From: Fidelibacterota bacterium
Lineage (GTDB): Bacteria; Fidelibacterota; Fidelibacteria; Fidelibacterales; DSDE01
Direction: 5' to 3'
DNA length: 21,684 bases
Assembly (NCBI GenBank): GCA_011049095.1
Contig: DSDE01000198.1
Span: 1-21,684, forward strand
Positions 1 through 7,303 of the stretch are shown here, piece after piece. The translations under genes and the position numbers were made by a program. Every line of letters begins with the position of its first letter. The first letter of the stretch is position 1. The notes under the pieces were generated by a model that made no database searches, had not been told where the DNA came from, and saw only the letters and a program-made list of their open reading frames with translations.

Positions 1-31
1 ATATAGCAGATAAACCGAAGCTTTTTCAATA

Positions 32-184
32 TTATTTTTGAGTTCGCTGAATTTCGCTTACGGTGTAGCCAGCAGCCAGCAGCGCTTCTTTCAGCTCTGC
101 ATCATCGGCCTTTCCCCATAGCTCAATTTCACCTTTTTGAAAGTTTGGGCTGGCTGTCTGTACTGATTCCAGACTTTCCAAAGC
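32..184 (-). pseudogene. In-frame remainder of the HMA domain after the TAG stop
   Basis: Directly after the TAG (187-185, minus strand) the same frame runs 50 sense codons to a TAA at 34-32. The translation starts ALESLESVQTASP and ends with GYTVSEIQ, which matches the helix-strand-strand-helix-strand course of a heavy-metal-associated domain, including the late A-G-Y turn. Joined to the 12 residues before the stop, it completes a domain of normal HMA length. One base change (TAG to AAG, GAG or CAG) would restore a protein of about 415 residues. It may be a decaying tail, a sequencing error or, less likely, a readthrough product. No separate start codon or ribosome site is seen. Confidence 0.6.
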
Positions 185-1279
185 CTATTTTGCATTGGCG
201 ACACCGTGGGCGCAGCTCATTCCACTCACCTTGAGAAGGATGAAGCCCGATTTTGCTGGCAGCGATGAGCTTTTTTCCTTTAGAAAATAGCTTGCTAAGT
301 AAACATAGGCCAGGAGCAGCAGAAATATAAAAGCTGAACCGAGGCTGATCCAGGATGCGCTTTCGTGGTGAGCATGCATTTCCGGCGCAGAAAAACCGAC
401 TAAAAGCGACTCAAAAAAGAGTCCCGCCAGCAAGCTGAAGATAATGACAGTACCCTGATATATTAGCAGAACCCGCATTCCCAGAGAGCGGTAAATCGCC
501 CCCACAGTCGTCACATTGGTGGCAGGGCCGGCAATGAGGAAAACCAGCGCGCTTCCCAATGGCAAGCCGGCGGCAATCAATGAGGCAGCGATGGGCACCG
601 ATCCGGTGGTGCAGACATAGAGGGGTAGGGATATGGCCAGCATAAATAGCATGCCGATGATGCCTTGAGCCCAGGGCTGCTGTGTCAGATAGCCAGGTGG
701 AATCAAGACACTGATAAAAGCGCTGATGATAATACCCACAATCAGCCAGCCGGCAATAGCGGCCAACAATTCCCAGACGGCATAATCCCAAAGCCGCTTT
801 AGCGCTGAGCCGCCGGAATCTTTATGATTCGATGGGGAAATCTCCTTTTCTTTGCGATTATCCGTTGTATCCAAAATATTGACTGCCAGACCGCCAAAAA
901 TACCGGTAAAAAACGCCACGATTACCTTAAAAATGGCAAAGGGCCAGCCTAAAAATCCAGCGCTGACCAAAATGCTGTCCATACCAGTCTGCGGTGTGCT
1001 AATGAGAAAACTGGTGGCAGCTCCTTTCGAAGCGCCATCTCGCCGCAAGCCCAGCGCCGTGGGAATAACGCCACAACTGCAAAGGGGCATTGGCACGCCT
1101 AATACCGTGGCTTTCACCACCTGACCCAAACCACTGCCGCTAAGATGCCGCTGAATGAAATTTTTTGGCAGCAAAAGGTGCAGCAAGCCTGCCAGCAAAA
1201 GCCCCAGCAGCAACGAAGGCGATAAGATCAATGTGATCTGCCAGCTCTCAATGCCCAATCTATAAATAAAGTCTATCAT
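185..1279 (-). CDS. SO_0444/ArsP-like metal-efflux permease, HMA tail cut by in-frame TAG
   Basis: A 364-residue polytopic membrane protein of the permease family that includes ArsP/YraQ-type and SO_0444-type Cu/Zn efflux proteins. Visible family marks are the CSCG motif (residues 67-70) in a conserved loop, the STPQTGMDS segment (95-102), a YVCTTGSVP segment around Cys223 and GPATNVTT (251-258). About eight hydrophobic spans are seen, with a charged cytoplasmic-type loop at 138-160. A short MHAHH segment (301-305) could bind metal. The C-terminus begins an HMA-type domain (GMSCAHG, 353-359) but stops after 12 residues of it. The reading frame continues past the TAG for 50 codons of plausible HMA sequence. 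The second Cys of the usual MxCxxC motif is Gly here. The start is the ATG at 1279, preceded by GGAGG. Efflux of copper, zinc or arsenic species is inferred from the family; the true substrate cannot be read from sequence. Confidence 0.85.
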   Translation of the reverse strand: MIDFIYRLGIESWQITLILSPSLLLGLLLAGLLHLLLPKNFIQRHLSGSGLGQVVKATVLGVPMPLCSCGVIPTALGLRRDGASKGAATSFLISTPQTGMDSILVSAGFLGWPFAIFKVIVAFFTGIFGGLAVNILDTTDNRKEKEISPSNHKDSGGSALKRLWDYAVWELLAAIAGWLIVGIIISAFISVLIPPGYLTQQPWAQGIIGMLFMLAISLPLYVCTTGSVPIAASLIAAGLPLGSALVFLIAGPATNVTTVGAIYRSLGMRVLLIYQGTVIIFSLLAGLFFESLLVGFSAPEMHAHHESASWISLGSAFIFLLLLAYVYLASYFLKEKSSSLPAKSGFILLKVSGMSCAHGVANAK

Positions 1280-1337
1280 TCATTTGCCTCCATAATGCCT
1301 ATTTACGAAATAATTAGTCTCATTTCAATTATTATTT

Positions 1338-1368
1338 ATCATAGCTTCATTTGTACCGGGTGTATCAA
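1338..1368 (-). promoter_or_regulatory. Candidate long-spacer promoter for the metal-efflux permease
   Basis: On the minus strand TTGATA (1368-1363) and TATGAT (1343-1338) are separated by 19 bases. A 19-20 base spacer is typical of promoters controlled by MerR-family metal sensors, and the spacer flanks carry a weak TTTG/CAAA dyad. The downstream gene is a metal-efflux permease, so the fit is suggestive only. A further AATAATT/AATTATT inverted repeat with an 11-base gap (1309-1333) lies between this site and the start codon and could be an operator. No regulator gene is seen in the window. Confidence 0.3.
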
Positions 1369-1378
1369 ATTTGTTTTC

Positions 1379-1406
1379 TTCCCAATGATGGGAAATGGCG
1401 ATTCCC
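1379..1406. promoter_or_regulatory. Two overlapping, mutually exclusive small hairpins
   Basis: The arm at 1390-1394 (GGGAA) can pair either with 1379-1384 as a 6-base stem with a 4-base loop (TTCCCA-ATGA-TGGGAA), or with TTCCC at 1402-1406 as a 5-base stem with a 7-base loop. This lies in the 231-base gap upstream of the permease gene. Whether it is transcribed is unknown: if the 19-spacer promoter at 1368-1338 is right, these stems lie upstream of it. No coding sequence is seen in 1280-1510. Confidence 0.25.
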
Positions 1407-1510
1407 TTAAGAAAGCATGATTTTCCACGCCGAATATCCTGCTTAAGGCCGATATTTTAATGCGCTTTACAATTCAGATATTCAAAAAAAGGATAAAAAC
1501 CAAGCGTATT

Positions 1511-2341
1511 TCAGAGATACTTTATTTCTGCATTTCGTCTCGGTCTCAGGAGCCCTTTTTCTGCGGGAAATCCCATGGGTGTGACGGTAATTAGTTCCAT
1601 TTTTGGGGAAAGCTGCAGCAGTTCTTTCACTTCGGGGCGGTTCATGTCGGCAATCCAGCAGCTGGCCAGGCCGTAATTCCAGGCGGCCAGCATCAGGTGA
1701 TAGGCTGCAATATCGCCATCGGTGCGGGCGCGACGAGAGATATCCGGATCGGCATAAATGGCTATTGCCACCGGCGCCGCGGCGATAGGTGCAGATGATC
1801 CACCTCGAATTTCCGCCAAATGCTGAATTTTTTCGCGATTTTTGATGATGATAAAGCTAACCGGTTGGCTGTTGCGGGCGCTGGGAGCATAGCTGCAGTC
1901 GCTGATGATCTTTTCTAAAAGCGCATCGTCAGGTGCTTCCGGTAGATATTTACGAATGCTGCGCCGGCTTTGAAGAAGTTCCGTGCCGCTAATATAGGGC
2001 TGGAGACGGCGCTCAAAATAGTGAAATTCTACTGCGCGCCCGTCAGGATCTTGGGTAAAAAAGTGATAGATATGGTAGTCTGGGTTGAAGCGTGGCGCTG
2101 CATCAGCGCTTTTTCTAAATTGAGAATAATGGCTGTCCACCGCTTTCTGGCTTTCAAGGAAGAAAGTAATCATTCCGCAAGTATCGCTCTGTTGCCGCTG
2201 ACAAAAACCAAAGAGCTGATTACCGTGCTGAAAAATCGCGCAGCCACCCTGATCGAGCCAGAGAGCAGTACCGCTAATTTTTAAGTAATAATCCCTGAGC
2301 TTATCAAGCCGACTGGTTTTGAAAAAGGTGATTCCTGACAT
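1511..2341 (-). CDS. VOC (glyoxalase-like) domain fused to nitroreductase
   Basis: A 276-residue two-domain protein. Residues 1-110 look like a VOC/glyoxalase-bleomycin-resistance domain: an ITFFKTSRLDKLRDYY opening, and FFTQDPDGRAVEFHYF (94-109) with the Glu (105) that is often a metal ligand. Residues 122-276 are an FMN-dependent nitroreductase-fold domain: SRRSIRKY (125-132), APSARNSQP (152-160), an APVAIAIYADP strand (188-198), a GDIAAYHLMLAAWNYGLASCW helix region and TPMGFP (254-259). The nitroreductase part is somewhat short, so the dimer-forming segments may be reduced. A flavin-dependent reduction of a small electrophile, with the VOC part binding or pre-processing it, is an inference. 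The start is the ATG at 2341, preceded by GGAGATAAA. It is transcribed alone: the flanking gaps are 231 and over 600 bases. Confidence 0.8.
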   Translation of the reverse strand: MSGITFFKTSRLDKLRDYYLKISGTALWLDQGGCAIFQHGNQLFGFCQRQQSDTCGMITFFLESQKAVDSHYSQFRKSADAAPRFNPDYHIYHFFTQDPDGRAVEFHYFERRLQPYISGTELLQSRRSIRKYLPEAPDDALLEKIISDCSYAPSARNSQPVSFIIIKNREKIQHLAEIRGGSSAPIAAAPVAIAIYADPDISRRARTDGDIAAYHLMLAAWNYGLASCWIADMNRPEVKELLQLSPKMELITVTPMGFPAEKGLLRPRRNAEIKYL

Positions 2342-2799
2342 TTTATCTCCATTTTTTTCATTGGGAAATATAACTTCTATAGACGAGAAAAAGAAGCAAG
2401 CGGTGGAAGAAGCACGAGTTATGAATTGAAAAAAATACCTCTTCCTCCCATTGCCGGCATGTTTTTAAAGGCCCAGTGACAGCAAGCTGCAAAGGGCGAA
2501 AGATACGTATCATCGCGTACCCAAATTGATACGCTAACGCTTGTTGTTTTGAGACAAATAACAATTGGAAAATAATTCATCCGCTGACTCATTTTCATAT
2601 TTACCCCCAAACATGTAAAAATATTCTTAATGATGCACAGTATGAAAAACTGCTGCGCCACATCTGTCCAAAATAAATTTTATCTAAACACAAATTTTGC
2701 TTTCTCAGCTAATCTAAGCAAATTAAGAAGAAAATGATATATGCAGTAAATGATAATTTGGAAGATTAAAAGAGAATTCACGGCTCTAATCTTTTAACC

Positions 2800-2929
2800 C
2801 ATTGTAAACAAAGCGCTGAAATTCTCTTTCCAGATTATTTTTGACGGCAGTGACCGAAAATATCAAGGGCCAGTGCATTGTAAAAGATTTTTAAAGAATA
2901 CTTGCCAATATAAGAAATTCATTGTAAAC
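2800..2929 (+). repeat. Three direct copies of CATTGTAAA upstream of rpmE
   Basis: The 9-base word CATTGTAAA occurs at 2800-2808, 2876-2884 and 2920-2928, and two of the copies continue with C. All three are on the plus strand within 130 bases. The third overlaps the candidate -10 element of rpmE. They could be binding sites for a regulator or repeated promoter elements. The chance of three copies in so short a stretch is small but not negligible in A+T-rich DNA. Confidence 0.4.
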
Positions 2930-2930
2930 T
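2902..2930 (+). promoter_or_regulatory. Candidate sigma-70 promoter of rpmE
   Basis: TTGCCA (2902-2907) is followed after 17 bases by TAAACT (2925-2930). This would start transcription near 2937 and leave a leader of about 37 bases before the rpmE ATG at 2974, which contains the AAGGAG ribosome site. The -35 has five of six consensus bases and the -10 four of six. Confidence 0.4.
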
Positions 2931-2973
2931 TCTGAGCTATGAAACGTGTGAATAAAAGCAAGGAGATAAAAAA

Positions 2974-3180
2974 ATGAAACCGGGAATTCACCCTAAATAC
3001 GAAATCGCCACGGTATCCTGCGCCTGTGGCAATACTTTCCAGACCCGCAGCACCACCGGCGATATCAAGGTGGAAATCTGCAGCGCTTGCCATCCTTTTT
3101 ACACCGGCAAACAGAAGCTGGTTGATACAGCAGGCCGCATCGAAAAATTCCGCAGAAAATACGGCCAAACTCAGAAGTAG
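2974..3180 (+). CDS. rpmE: Ribosomal protein L31, zinc-binding type
   Basis: A 68-residue large-subunit ribosomal protein L31. The sequence opens MKPGIHPKY, the usual start of the family, and carries four Cys (16, 18, 36, 39), which marks the zinc-binding (C+) form that is made when zinc is plentiful and can release it in starvation. HPFYTG (40-45) and the basic C-terminal GRIEKFRRKYG follow as expected. The length is normal. A clear AAGGAGATA ribosome site precedes the ATG. An intrinsic terminator follows 26 bases after the stop, so much of the transcription probably ends there. The following genes (DUF1385, prfA, prmC) are its usual neighbours in several phyla. No zinc-free paralogue is seen in this window. 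Confidence 0.97.
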   Translation: MKPGIHPKYEIATVSCACGNTFQTRSTTGDIKVEICSACHPFYTGKQKLVDTAGRIEKFRRKYGQTQK

Positions 3181-3206
3181 AGGCCTCTCTTTTAATTTCT
3201 CTAAAC

Positions 3207-3234
3207 GCTGTTGCTTCTTAAGCAGCAGCTTTTT
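3207..3234 (+). terminator. Intrinsic terminator after rpmE
   Basis: GCTGTTGCTT (3207-3216) pairs with AAGCAGCAGC (3220-3229) across a 3-base loop, giving ten pairs including one G-U, followed directly by TTTTT and a further T-rich stretch. It lies between the rpmE stop and the first possible start of the DUF1385 gene, so it likely uncouples a high level of L31 mRNA from the lower level needed for the release-factor genes. Confidence 0.8.
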
Positions 3235-3242
3235 GTTTATCT

Positions 3243-4250
3243 ATGGAAAAAATTATGCAAGTAATGAAAAAAATCTTTAAGCGAAGCCTCACGATGCTTT
3301 TGCAGAAAACCAATATCTTAGTCGGCGGTCAGGCGGTCATTGAGGGTGTGATGATGCGAGTGCCAGGGGCTTATGCCACTGCGGTGCGCAATCCGGAAGG
3401 CGGCATTACCATCGATCGAAAAGAACACATTGCCTATACGCAGCGCCATAAAATCTTAGGCTGGCCTGTTATTCGGGGAGTGGTTTCTCTGTTTGAAGCC
3501 ATGAAAATAGGTTATGCGACACTCAGCTTCTCGGCAGAAGCTTCCGGAGAAGAGGAAATGCCGGAAAAAAAGAATTTTTGGCACTACCTGGGCGATGCGC
3601 TCACAATGCTCATCAGTTTTGGGCTGGCGCTGCTCCTTTTTTTCATCTTGCCGCTGTGGCTGACAAGCCACCTTTTTCAGGTGGAGAAAACAGCCTGGGC
3701 TTTCAATATCAGCGCCGGTGGATTCCGGATTATTTTTTTCCTCGTTTATCTTTTGCTAATATCTCTTATGAAGGATGTGAAACGCCTTTTTCGGTATCAC
3801 GGCGCTGAGCACAAAACAGTCTATGCCTTTGAAGCTGGCACGGAAATGAATTTGGCAGACCTTCGCCCTTTCACCACTTACCATCCCCGCTGCGGCACCA
3901 GTTTTCTATTTATATCGTTGATTACCGCCATCATTATGTATGCCATCATCGATGGAATCGTGATGCTTTTTACTGGAGAATTGACACTGACACAAAGGCT
4001 GCTTTTTCATCTGCCACTGGTTCCTTTGGTAGCTGGCATAGGTTACGAAGGTATTAAATTCACCAGCCGCAATATGGAAAACCCGTGGATTGGCTGGATG
4101 ACCAAACCCGGCCTTTGGCTGCAGCGCATCACCACGCAAGCACCGGATGACAGTATGCTGGAGGTAGCTCTTGCAGCGCTGAAAGAAGCTTTTGGCGAAA
4201 AATGGAATGACTACAAAGGTAAAAAATATCAAGCGGATGCCATTGAATAA
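3243..4250 (+). CDS. DUF1385 (YqhQ-type) membrane protein
   Basis: A 335-residue integral membrane protein of the DUF1385 family, whose biochemical role is not established; some members are annotated as predicted metal-dependent enzymes. Diagnostic segments are VGGQAVIEGVMMR near the N-terminus, VVSLFEAMKIGY, RYHGAEHKTVYAFEAG in the middle, and YHPRCGTSFLF with its conserved Cys. Four or five hydrophobic spans lie between about residues 115 and 275. The His/Glu/Cys set (HGAEH, HPRC) could bind a metal. The start is uncertain: ATG at 3243, 3258, 3264 or 3294. The last leaves nine residues before VGGQAVIEG, which fits the family best, while 3258 has an upstream GGAAAA. The stop overlaps the prfA start by one base (TAATG), so translation is probably coupled. 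The gene lies just after the rpmE terminator. Confidence 0.9.
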   Translation: MEKIMQVMKKIFKRSLTMLLQKTNILVGGQAVIEGVMMRVPGAYATAVRNPEGGITIDRKEHIAYTQRHKILGWPVIRGVVSLFEAMKIGYATLSFSAEASGEEEMPEKKNFWHYLGDALTMLISFGLALLLFFILPLWLTSHLFQVEKTAWAFNISAGGFRIIFFLVYLLLISLMKDVKRLFRYHGAEHKTVYAFEAGTEMNLADLRPFTTYHPRCGTSFLFISLITAIIMYAIIDGIVMLFTGELTLTQRLLFHLPLVPLVAGIGYEGIKFTSRNMENPWIGWMTKPGLWLQRITTQAPDDSMLEVALAALKEAFGEKWNDYKGKKYQADAIE

Positions 4251-5311
4251 TGCTAAAGAAACTTGCCGAAATCGAACGACGCTATGAGGATATTGTTGAT
4301 GAGCTGGGTCAGCCAGATATTTTCCAAGACCCTAAACGCTATCAGCAGCTTAGCAGAGACCAAAAAAATCTCGAGCCCGTAATCAAAGCCTTTCAGAATT
4401 ATCAAAAGCTGCTGGCACAAATTGACGATGACCGCAAAACTATGCAGGGAAATGATGTCGAATTAAAGGCCTTGGTCAGCGAAGAGCTGGATGAGCTTCT
4501 GGAAGAAAAAGAGCGCCAGGAAGAAGCGCTGAAATTTCTCTTAATTCCCCGTGACGAAAATGATGATAAAAATACCATTATGGAAATCCGGGCTGGAACC
4601 GGCGGTGATGAGGCCGCCATTTTTGCGGCAGACCTGCTGCGGATGTACACCCGATATGCAGAAAGGAATGAGTGGCGGATAGAAACCCTCTCTTCAAACC
4701 TCATTGGCATCGGCGGCATCAAAGAGATTAGCTTTATGATTCGCGGCGAAGGCGCATACGGTATTTTGAAATATGAATCCGGCGTCCATCGGGTGCAGCG
4801 GGTGCCTGTAACTGAAAGTTCAGGCAGAATTCATACTTCCGCAGCGACAGTGGCAGTTTTACCGGAAGCCGAAGCGGTGGAAGTGGACATCGAAGACAAA
4901 GATATTCGCATTGACACCTATCGCGCCAGCGGCGCAGGTGGACAGCACGTGAACAAAACCGACTCGGCAATTCGCATAACCCATTTTCCCACGGGGATCG
5001 TGGTCACCTGTCAGGATGAAAAATCGCAGCATAAAAATAAAGAGAAGGCGTTAAAAATCCTCTATAGCCGCCTTTTGAGCCATCAGCTTGAGGCGCAGCA
5101 AAGCAAAATTGCCGCAGAGCGAAAATCTCAGGTAAGCACCGGTGACCGCAGCGCAAAAATACGCACCTACAATTTCCCCCAGGGGCGTATCACCGATCAC
5201 CGTATCAATTACACCAGCTACCAGCTCGCTGCTGTCATGGATGGCGACCTTTTTGAGTTGATTGAGAAGCTGAAATTGGCTGATAATCTGGAAAAACTGC
5301 AGACCCTTTAA
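4250..5311 (+). CDS. prfA: Peptide chain release factor 1
   Basis: A 353-residue class I release factor, normal in length. The stop-codon reading tripeptide is PVT (186-188), the RF1 type that recognises UAA and UAG, in the conserved setting VQRVPVTESSGRIHTSAATVA. The catalytic GGQ is at 230-232 within the SGAGGQHVNKTDSA segment, and IMEIRAGTGGDEAA (110-123) and the C-terminal DHRINYTSYQL are present. It starts on the ATG that overlaps the DUF1385 stop and is followed three bases after its own stop by prmC, whose product methylates Gln232 of this protein. RF1 with an intact PVT implies that UAG is a normal stop in this organism, which bears on the TAG inside the permease gene at 185-187. Confidence 0.98.
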   Translation: MLKKLAEIERRYEDIVDELGQPDIFQDPKRYQQLSRDQKNLEPVIKAFQNYQKLLAQIDDDRKTMQGNDVELKALVSEELDELLEEKERQEEALKFLLIPRDENDDKNTIMEIRAGTGGDEAAIFAADLLRMYTRYAERNEWRIETLSSNLIGIGGIKEISFMIRGEGAYGILKYESGVHRVQRVPVTESSGRIHTSAATVAVLPEAEAVEVDIEDKDIRIDTYRASGAGGQHVNKTDSAIRITHFPTGIVVTCQDEKSQHKNKEKALKILYSRLLSHQLEAQQSKIAAERKSQVSTGDRSAKIRTYNFPQGRITDHRINYTSYQLAAVMDGDLFELIEKLKLADNLEKLQTL

Positions 5312-5314
5312 TCT

Positions 5315-6199
5315 ATGACTGACAAAGCCAAAATCTGGCGCGTTTCAGAAATTCTCAAATTTTCCGTGAATTATCTTCAGGAACGGGGTTTTGACGATGC
5401 TCGCAGCGCCGTGGAATGGATGCTTACCGACGCGCTCAAATGCAGCCGCATGAAGCTCTATCTCGATTTTGAACGTCCACTTACAGAAAATGAACGCGCA
5501 CTTTTTCGCCGCTATCTTCTTGATTGTGCCCAGCATCGTCCGGTGCAGCACATCATTGGGAAGAGTGAATTTTATGGTATTTCCCTCATCAGTGATGCCT
5601 CAGCGCTGATTCCCAGGCCGGAAACAGAGCGCTTGGTGGAGCTTGCGTTGGAAAAAATTGCATCACGACGCACGGAAGCGCTGCAGATTCTGGATATCGG
5701 CACTGGCAGCGGTGCAATTGCCATCGCTTTGGCTTCACATCTCCCTTCCGCCAAAATTGATGCACTGGATATTTCTCCTAAAGCTTTAGAATTGCTGCAA
5801 AAAAATCTCCGATATCATAATCTTGAAAAGCGAATCAACGCCATTGAGGCTGATTGCTTTCAGTTTCAGCCTGCAAAGCGCTATGATCTCATTATCAGCA
5901 ATCCACCCTATATCGCCGCATCTGAATGGCAATCTTTAGAGCCTCGGGTCAGCTACTATGAGCCACGGCTTGCCCTCACCGATGAAGGCGATGGGCTCAC
6001 CTTTTACCGGCACTTTGCGGAAAAATTTCCCCAATGGCTAAAAGATGACGGAATTGCTTTTCTTGAATATGGCGGCGCTCACCAAAGCAATGCCTTAAAG
6101 CAGCTTTTTGGGGAATGGCAAACGGCGCGAATTCACAAGGATTATCAGCACGACGATCGGGTTTTAGAGCTGGCGGCTTTTAATCTGCGAGCCAATTAA
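5315..6199 (+). CDS. prmC: Release factor glutamine N5-methyltransferase
   Basis: A 294-residue SAM-dependent methyltransferase that modifies the GGQ glutamine of release factors and so raises termination efficiency. The N-terminal helical domain (1-90) includes RPVQHIIGKSEFYG, which is typical of PrmC and contacts the release factor. The catalytic domain has ALIPRPETE (97-105), the SAM loop DIGTGSG (127-133), an acidic strand end (LDIS) and the NPPY motif (196-199) that binds the amide nitrogen. The ATG lies three bases after the prfA stop without a good ribosome site, so translational coupling is likely. The gene ends close to a convergent gene; a 12-base A+T palindrome (6207-6218) at the junction is too weak to call a terminator. 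Confidence 0.97.
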   Translation: MTDKAKIWRVSEILKFSVNYLQERGFDDARSAVEWMLTDALKCSRMKLYLDFERPLTENERALFRRYLLDCAQHRPVQHIIGKSEFYGISLISDASALIPRPETERLVELALEKIASRRTEALQILDIGTGSGAIAIALASHLPSAKIDALDISPKALELLQKNLRYHNLEKRINAIEADCFQFQPAKRYDLIISNPPYIAASEWQSLEPRVSYYEPRLALTDEGDGLTFYRHFAEKFPQWLKDDGIAFLEYGGAHQSNALKQLFGEWQTARIHKDYQHDDRVLELAAFNLRAN

Positions 6200-6214
6200 T
6201 TTTCCCATAAAATT

Positions 6215-7219
6215 TTATTTCCAAAATTTGTGAATCACTTTTGAGATGCGGGCAAATTCCGGCGCAATGCCCAGATGTCCTTTGGGATTATCCACTATAA
6301 GGGTTTTGGCTTTGATGATTTTGGCAAAATCCAGCGCCGGTTGAGGATTCACCAGATGATCCTGCTTAGCTACGATAATCAGCGTTTTGGCCTGAACCTG
6401 AGCCGCAGCTTTTGTTATATTATTTTCAAAAGGCGCGGCAATATTGTGCCCGAGCATCGCTGTTATCTGATAATAGCGGTCGCAAACGCTTTCATATTTT
6501 GAGTGTTCGCCAAAAAACGGATTGATATATTCCTCAAAATCTTCATATGCCACGGTGGCGGTGATATTATTGGGTGATGTGGAATAAGCATTTTGATATA
6601 ATTTAAAGAGTTTCAGCAGCTCGTCGGGATGAATTTTATATTTCCAGCCGGTTTCGATGAGTTCTGTCTGGGCTTTCCAAAAGAGACGGTCACTGCTGCC
6701 AGGACGCGGTGTGCCGACGTAGGGCACTGCATATTTCATAAAATCAGGATAGCTTACTATCCATTGAAAGGTCTGCATACCACCCATACTACCGCCCATA
6801 ACCGCGAAAACCGACTTGATGTTAAGCGCTTGAGTGAGAAGAGCGTATTGACTATTGACCATATCGCAGATTGTGAATTTTGGGAATAGTGTATCTGGCT
6901 GACTTTTTGAGTTGGAAGGTGAGGACGAAATGCCATTTCCCAATGCATCCAGCGCAATAACGGCGAAGCGGGTGGTGTCGGCCAGCTTGCCTCTTCCAAG
7001 AGCGCCTTTAATATGGCTGCTGTGTCCCGCAAACCAGGTGGGAAAAAGGATAATATTGCTGCTGTCTGCTGCAATTTCTCCATAAATTGTATAACCAATA
7101 CGGCAGTCTTTAATCGTATCGCCATTTTCCAGGAGAAAATCACCTAATTCGCCAAAGCGCAGGGGGCTGCCGAGAAGCAGAGTCTGCAGCAGGAAATAGA
7201 GGGCTAAAAATTGCTTCAT
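6215..7219 (-). CDS. Secreted MetX-like alpha/beta hydrolase
   Basis: A 334-residue alpha/beta-hydrolase-fold protein closest in pattern to the homoserine O-acetyltransferase (MetX) family. The nucleophile elbow is GGSMGG with Ser144. The probable acid is Asp287 in VAKQDHLVNP and the His is 315 in NPKGHLG, so the triad is complete. DALGNGISSSP (91-101) is also MetX-like. Unlike cytoplasmic MetX, it begins with a signal-peptide-like segment (MKQFLALYFLLQTLLLGSPL) and is probably exported, where acetyl-CoA is not available. A role in methionine synthesis is therefore unlikely, and it may be an esterase or acyltransferase of unknown substrate. The ATG at 7219 is preceded by GAGGTGA. It lies 84 bases after the thioredoxin pair on the same strand. 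Confidence 0.8.
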   Translation of the reverse strand: MKQFLALYFLLQTLLLGSPLRFGELGDFLLENGDTIKDCRIGYTIYGEIAADSSNIILFPTWFAGHSSHIKGALGRGKLADTTRFAVIALDALGNGISSSPSNSKSQPDTLFPKFTICDMVNSQYALLTQALNIKSVFAVMGGSMGGMQTFQWIVSYPDFMKYAVPYVGTPRPGSSDRLFWKAQTELIETGWKYKIHPDELLKLFKLYQNAYSTSPNNITATVAYEDFEEYINPFFGEHSKYESVCDRYYQITAMLGHNIAAPFENNITKAAAQVQAKTLIIVAKQDHLVNPQPALDFAKIIKAKTLIVDNPKGHLGIAPEFARISKVIHKFWK

Positions 7220-7245
7220 AAATCACCTCGTATCATATCGAGGGA

Positions 7246-7259
7246 AAATTAGCTAATTT
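7246..7259. promoter_or_regulatory. 14-base perfect palindrome upstream of the MetX-like gene
   Basis: AAATTAGCTAATTT reads the same on both strands and sits 27 bases upstream of the start codon of the secreted hydrolase, inside the 84-base gap behind the thioredoxin-like genes. Its position suits an operator. A+T-rich palindromes of this length are rare by chance but not unheard of, so this is a candidate only. Confidence 0.3.
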
Positions 7260-7303
7260 CTCACAAAAAGCAATTGATAAAATGAACCAGTGCAAGAATG
7301 AAT

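Larger units (their letters stand above)
2342..2973. other. Long intergenic region, no convincing gene
   Basis: This 632-base stretch separates the VOC-nitroreductase gene (minus) from rpmE (plus). Short open frames exist on both strands, but none has a ribosome site, a family motif or a plausible composition. It holds a perfect 10-base palindrome GATACGTATC (2502-2511) that also pairs, as CGTATCA, with TGATACG at 2527-2533. It also holds an A+T-rich imperfect hairpin (AAGATTA 2762-2768 with TAATCTT 2787-2793, plus an inner GAG/CTC) and three copies of CATTGTAAA described separately. The rpmE promoter lies at its right end. A decayed gene or an unrecognised small RNA cannot be excluded. Confidence 0.6.

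Noticed and set aside
185..187. UAG read as an amino acid (recoding or reassigned code)
   Set aside because: RF1 with a normal PVT tripeptide is encoded nearby and no suppressor tRNA is seen, so reassignment is unlikely; kept only as a minor option for the HMA tail.
2360..2427. Short plus-strand frame ending with a Lys/Glu-rich stretch after a TTG at about 2361
   Set aside because: Only about 22 codons, no ribosome site and no upstream continuation; too little to support a gene or a remnant.
2419..2661. Minus-strand open frame of 80 codons in the large gap
   Set aside because: No ribosome site, erratic composition with many Cys and Phe, no recognisable motif and an overlapping competing frame; it looks like chance.
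6207..6218. 12-base palindrome ATAAAATTTTAT between the convergent prmC and hydrolase genes as a terminator
   Set aside because: All A+T stem without GC pairs is too weak for an intrinsic terminator.
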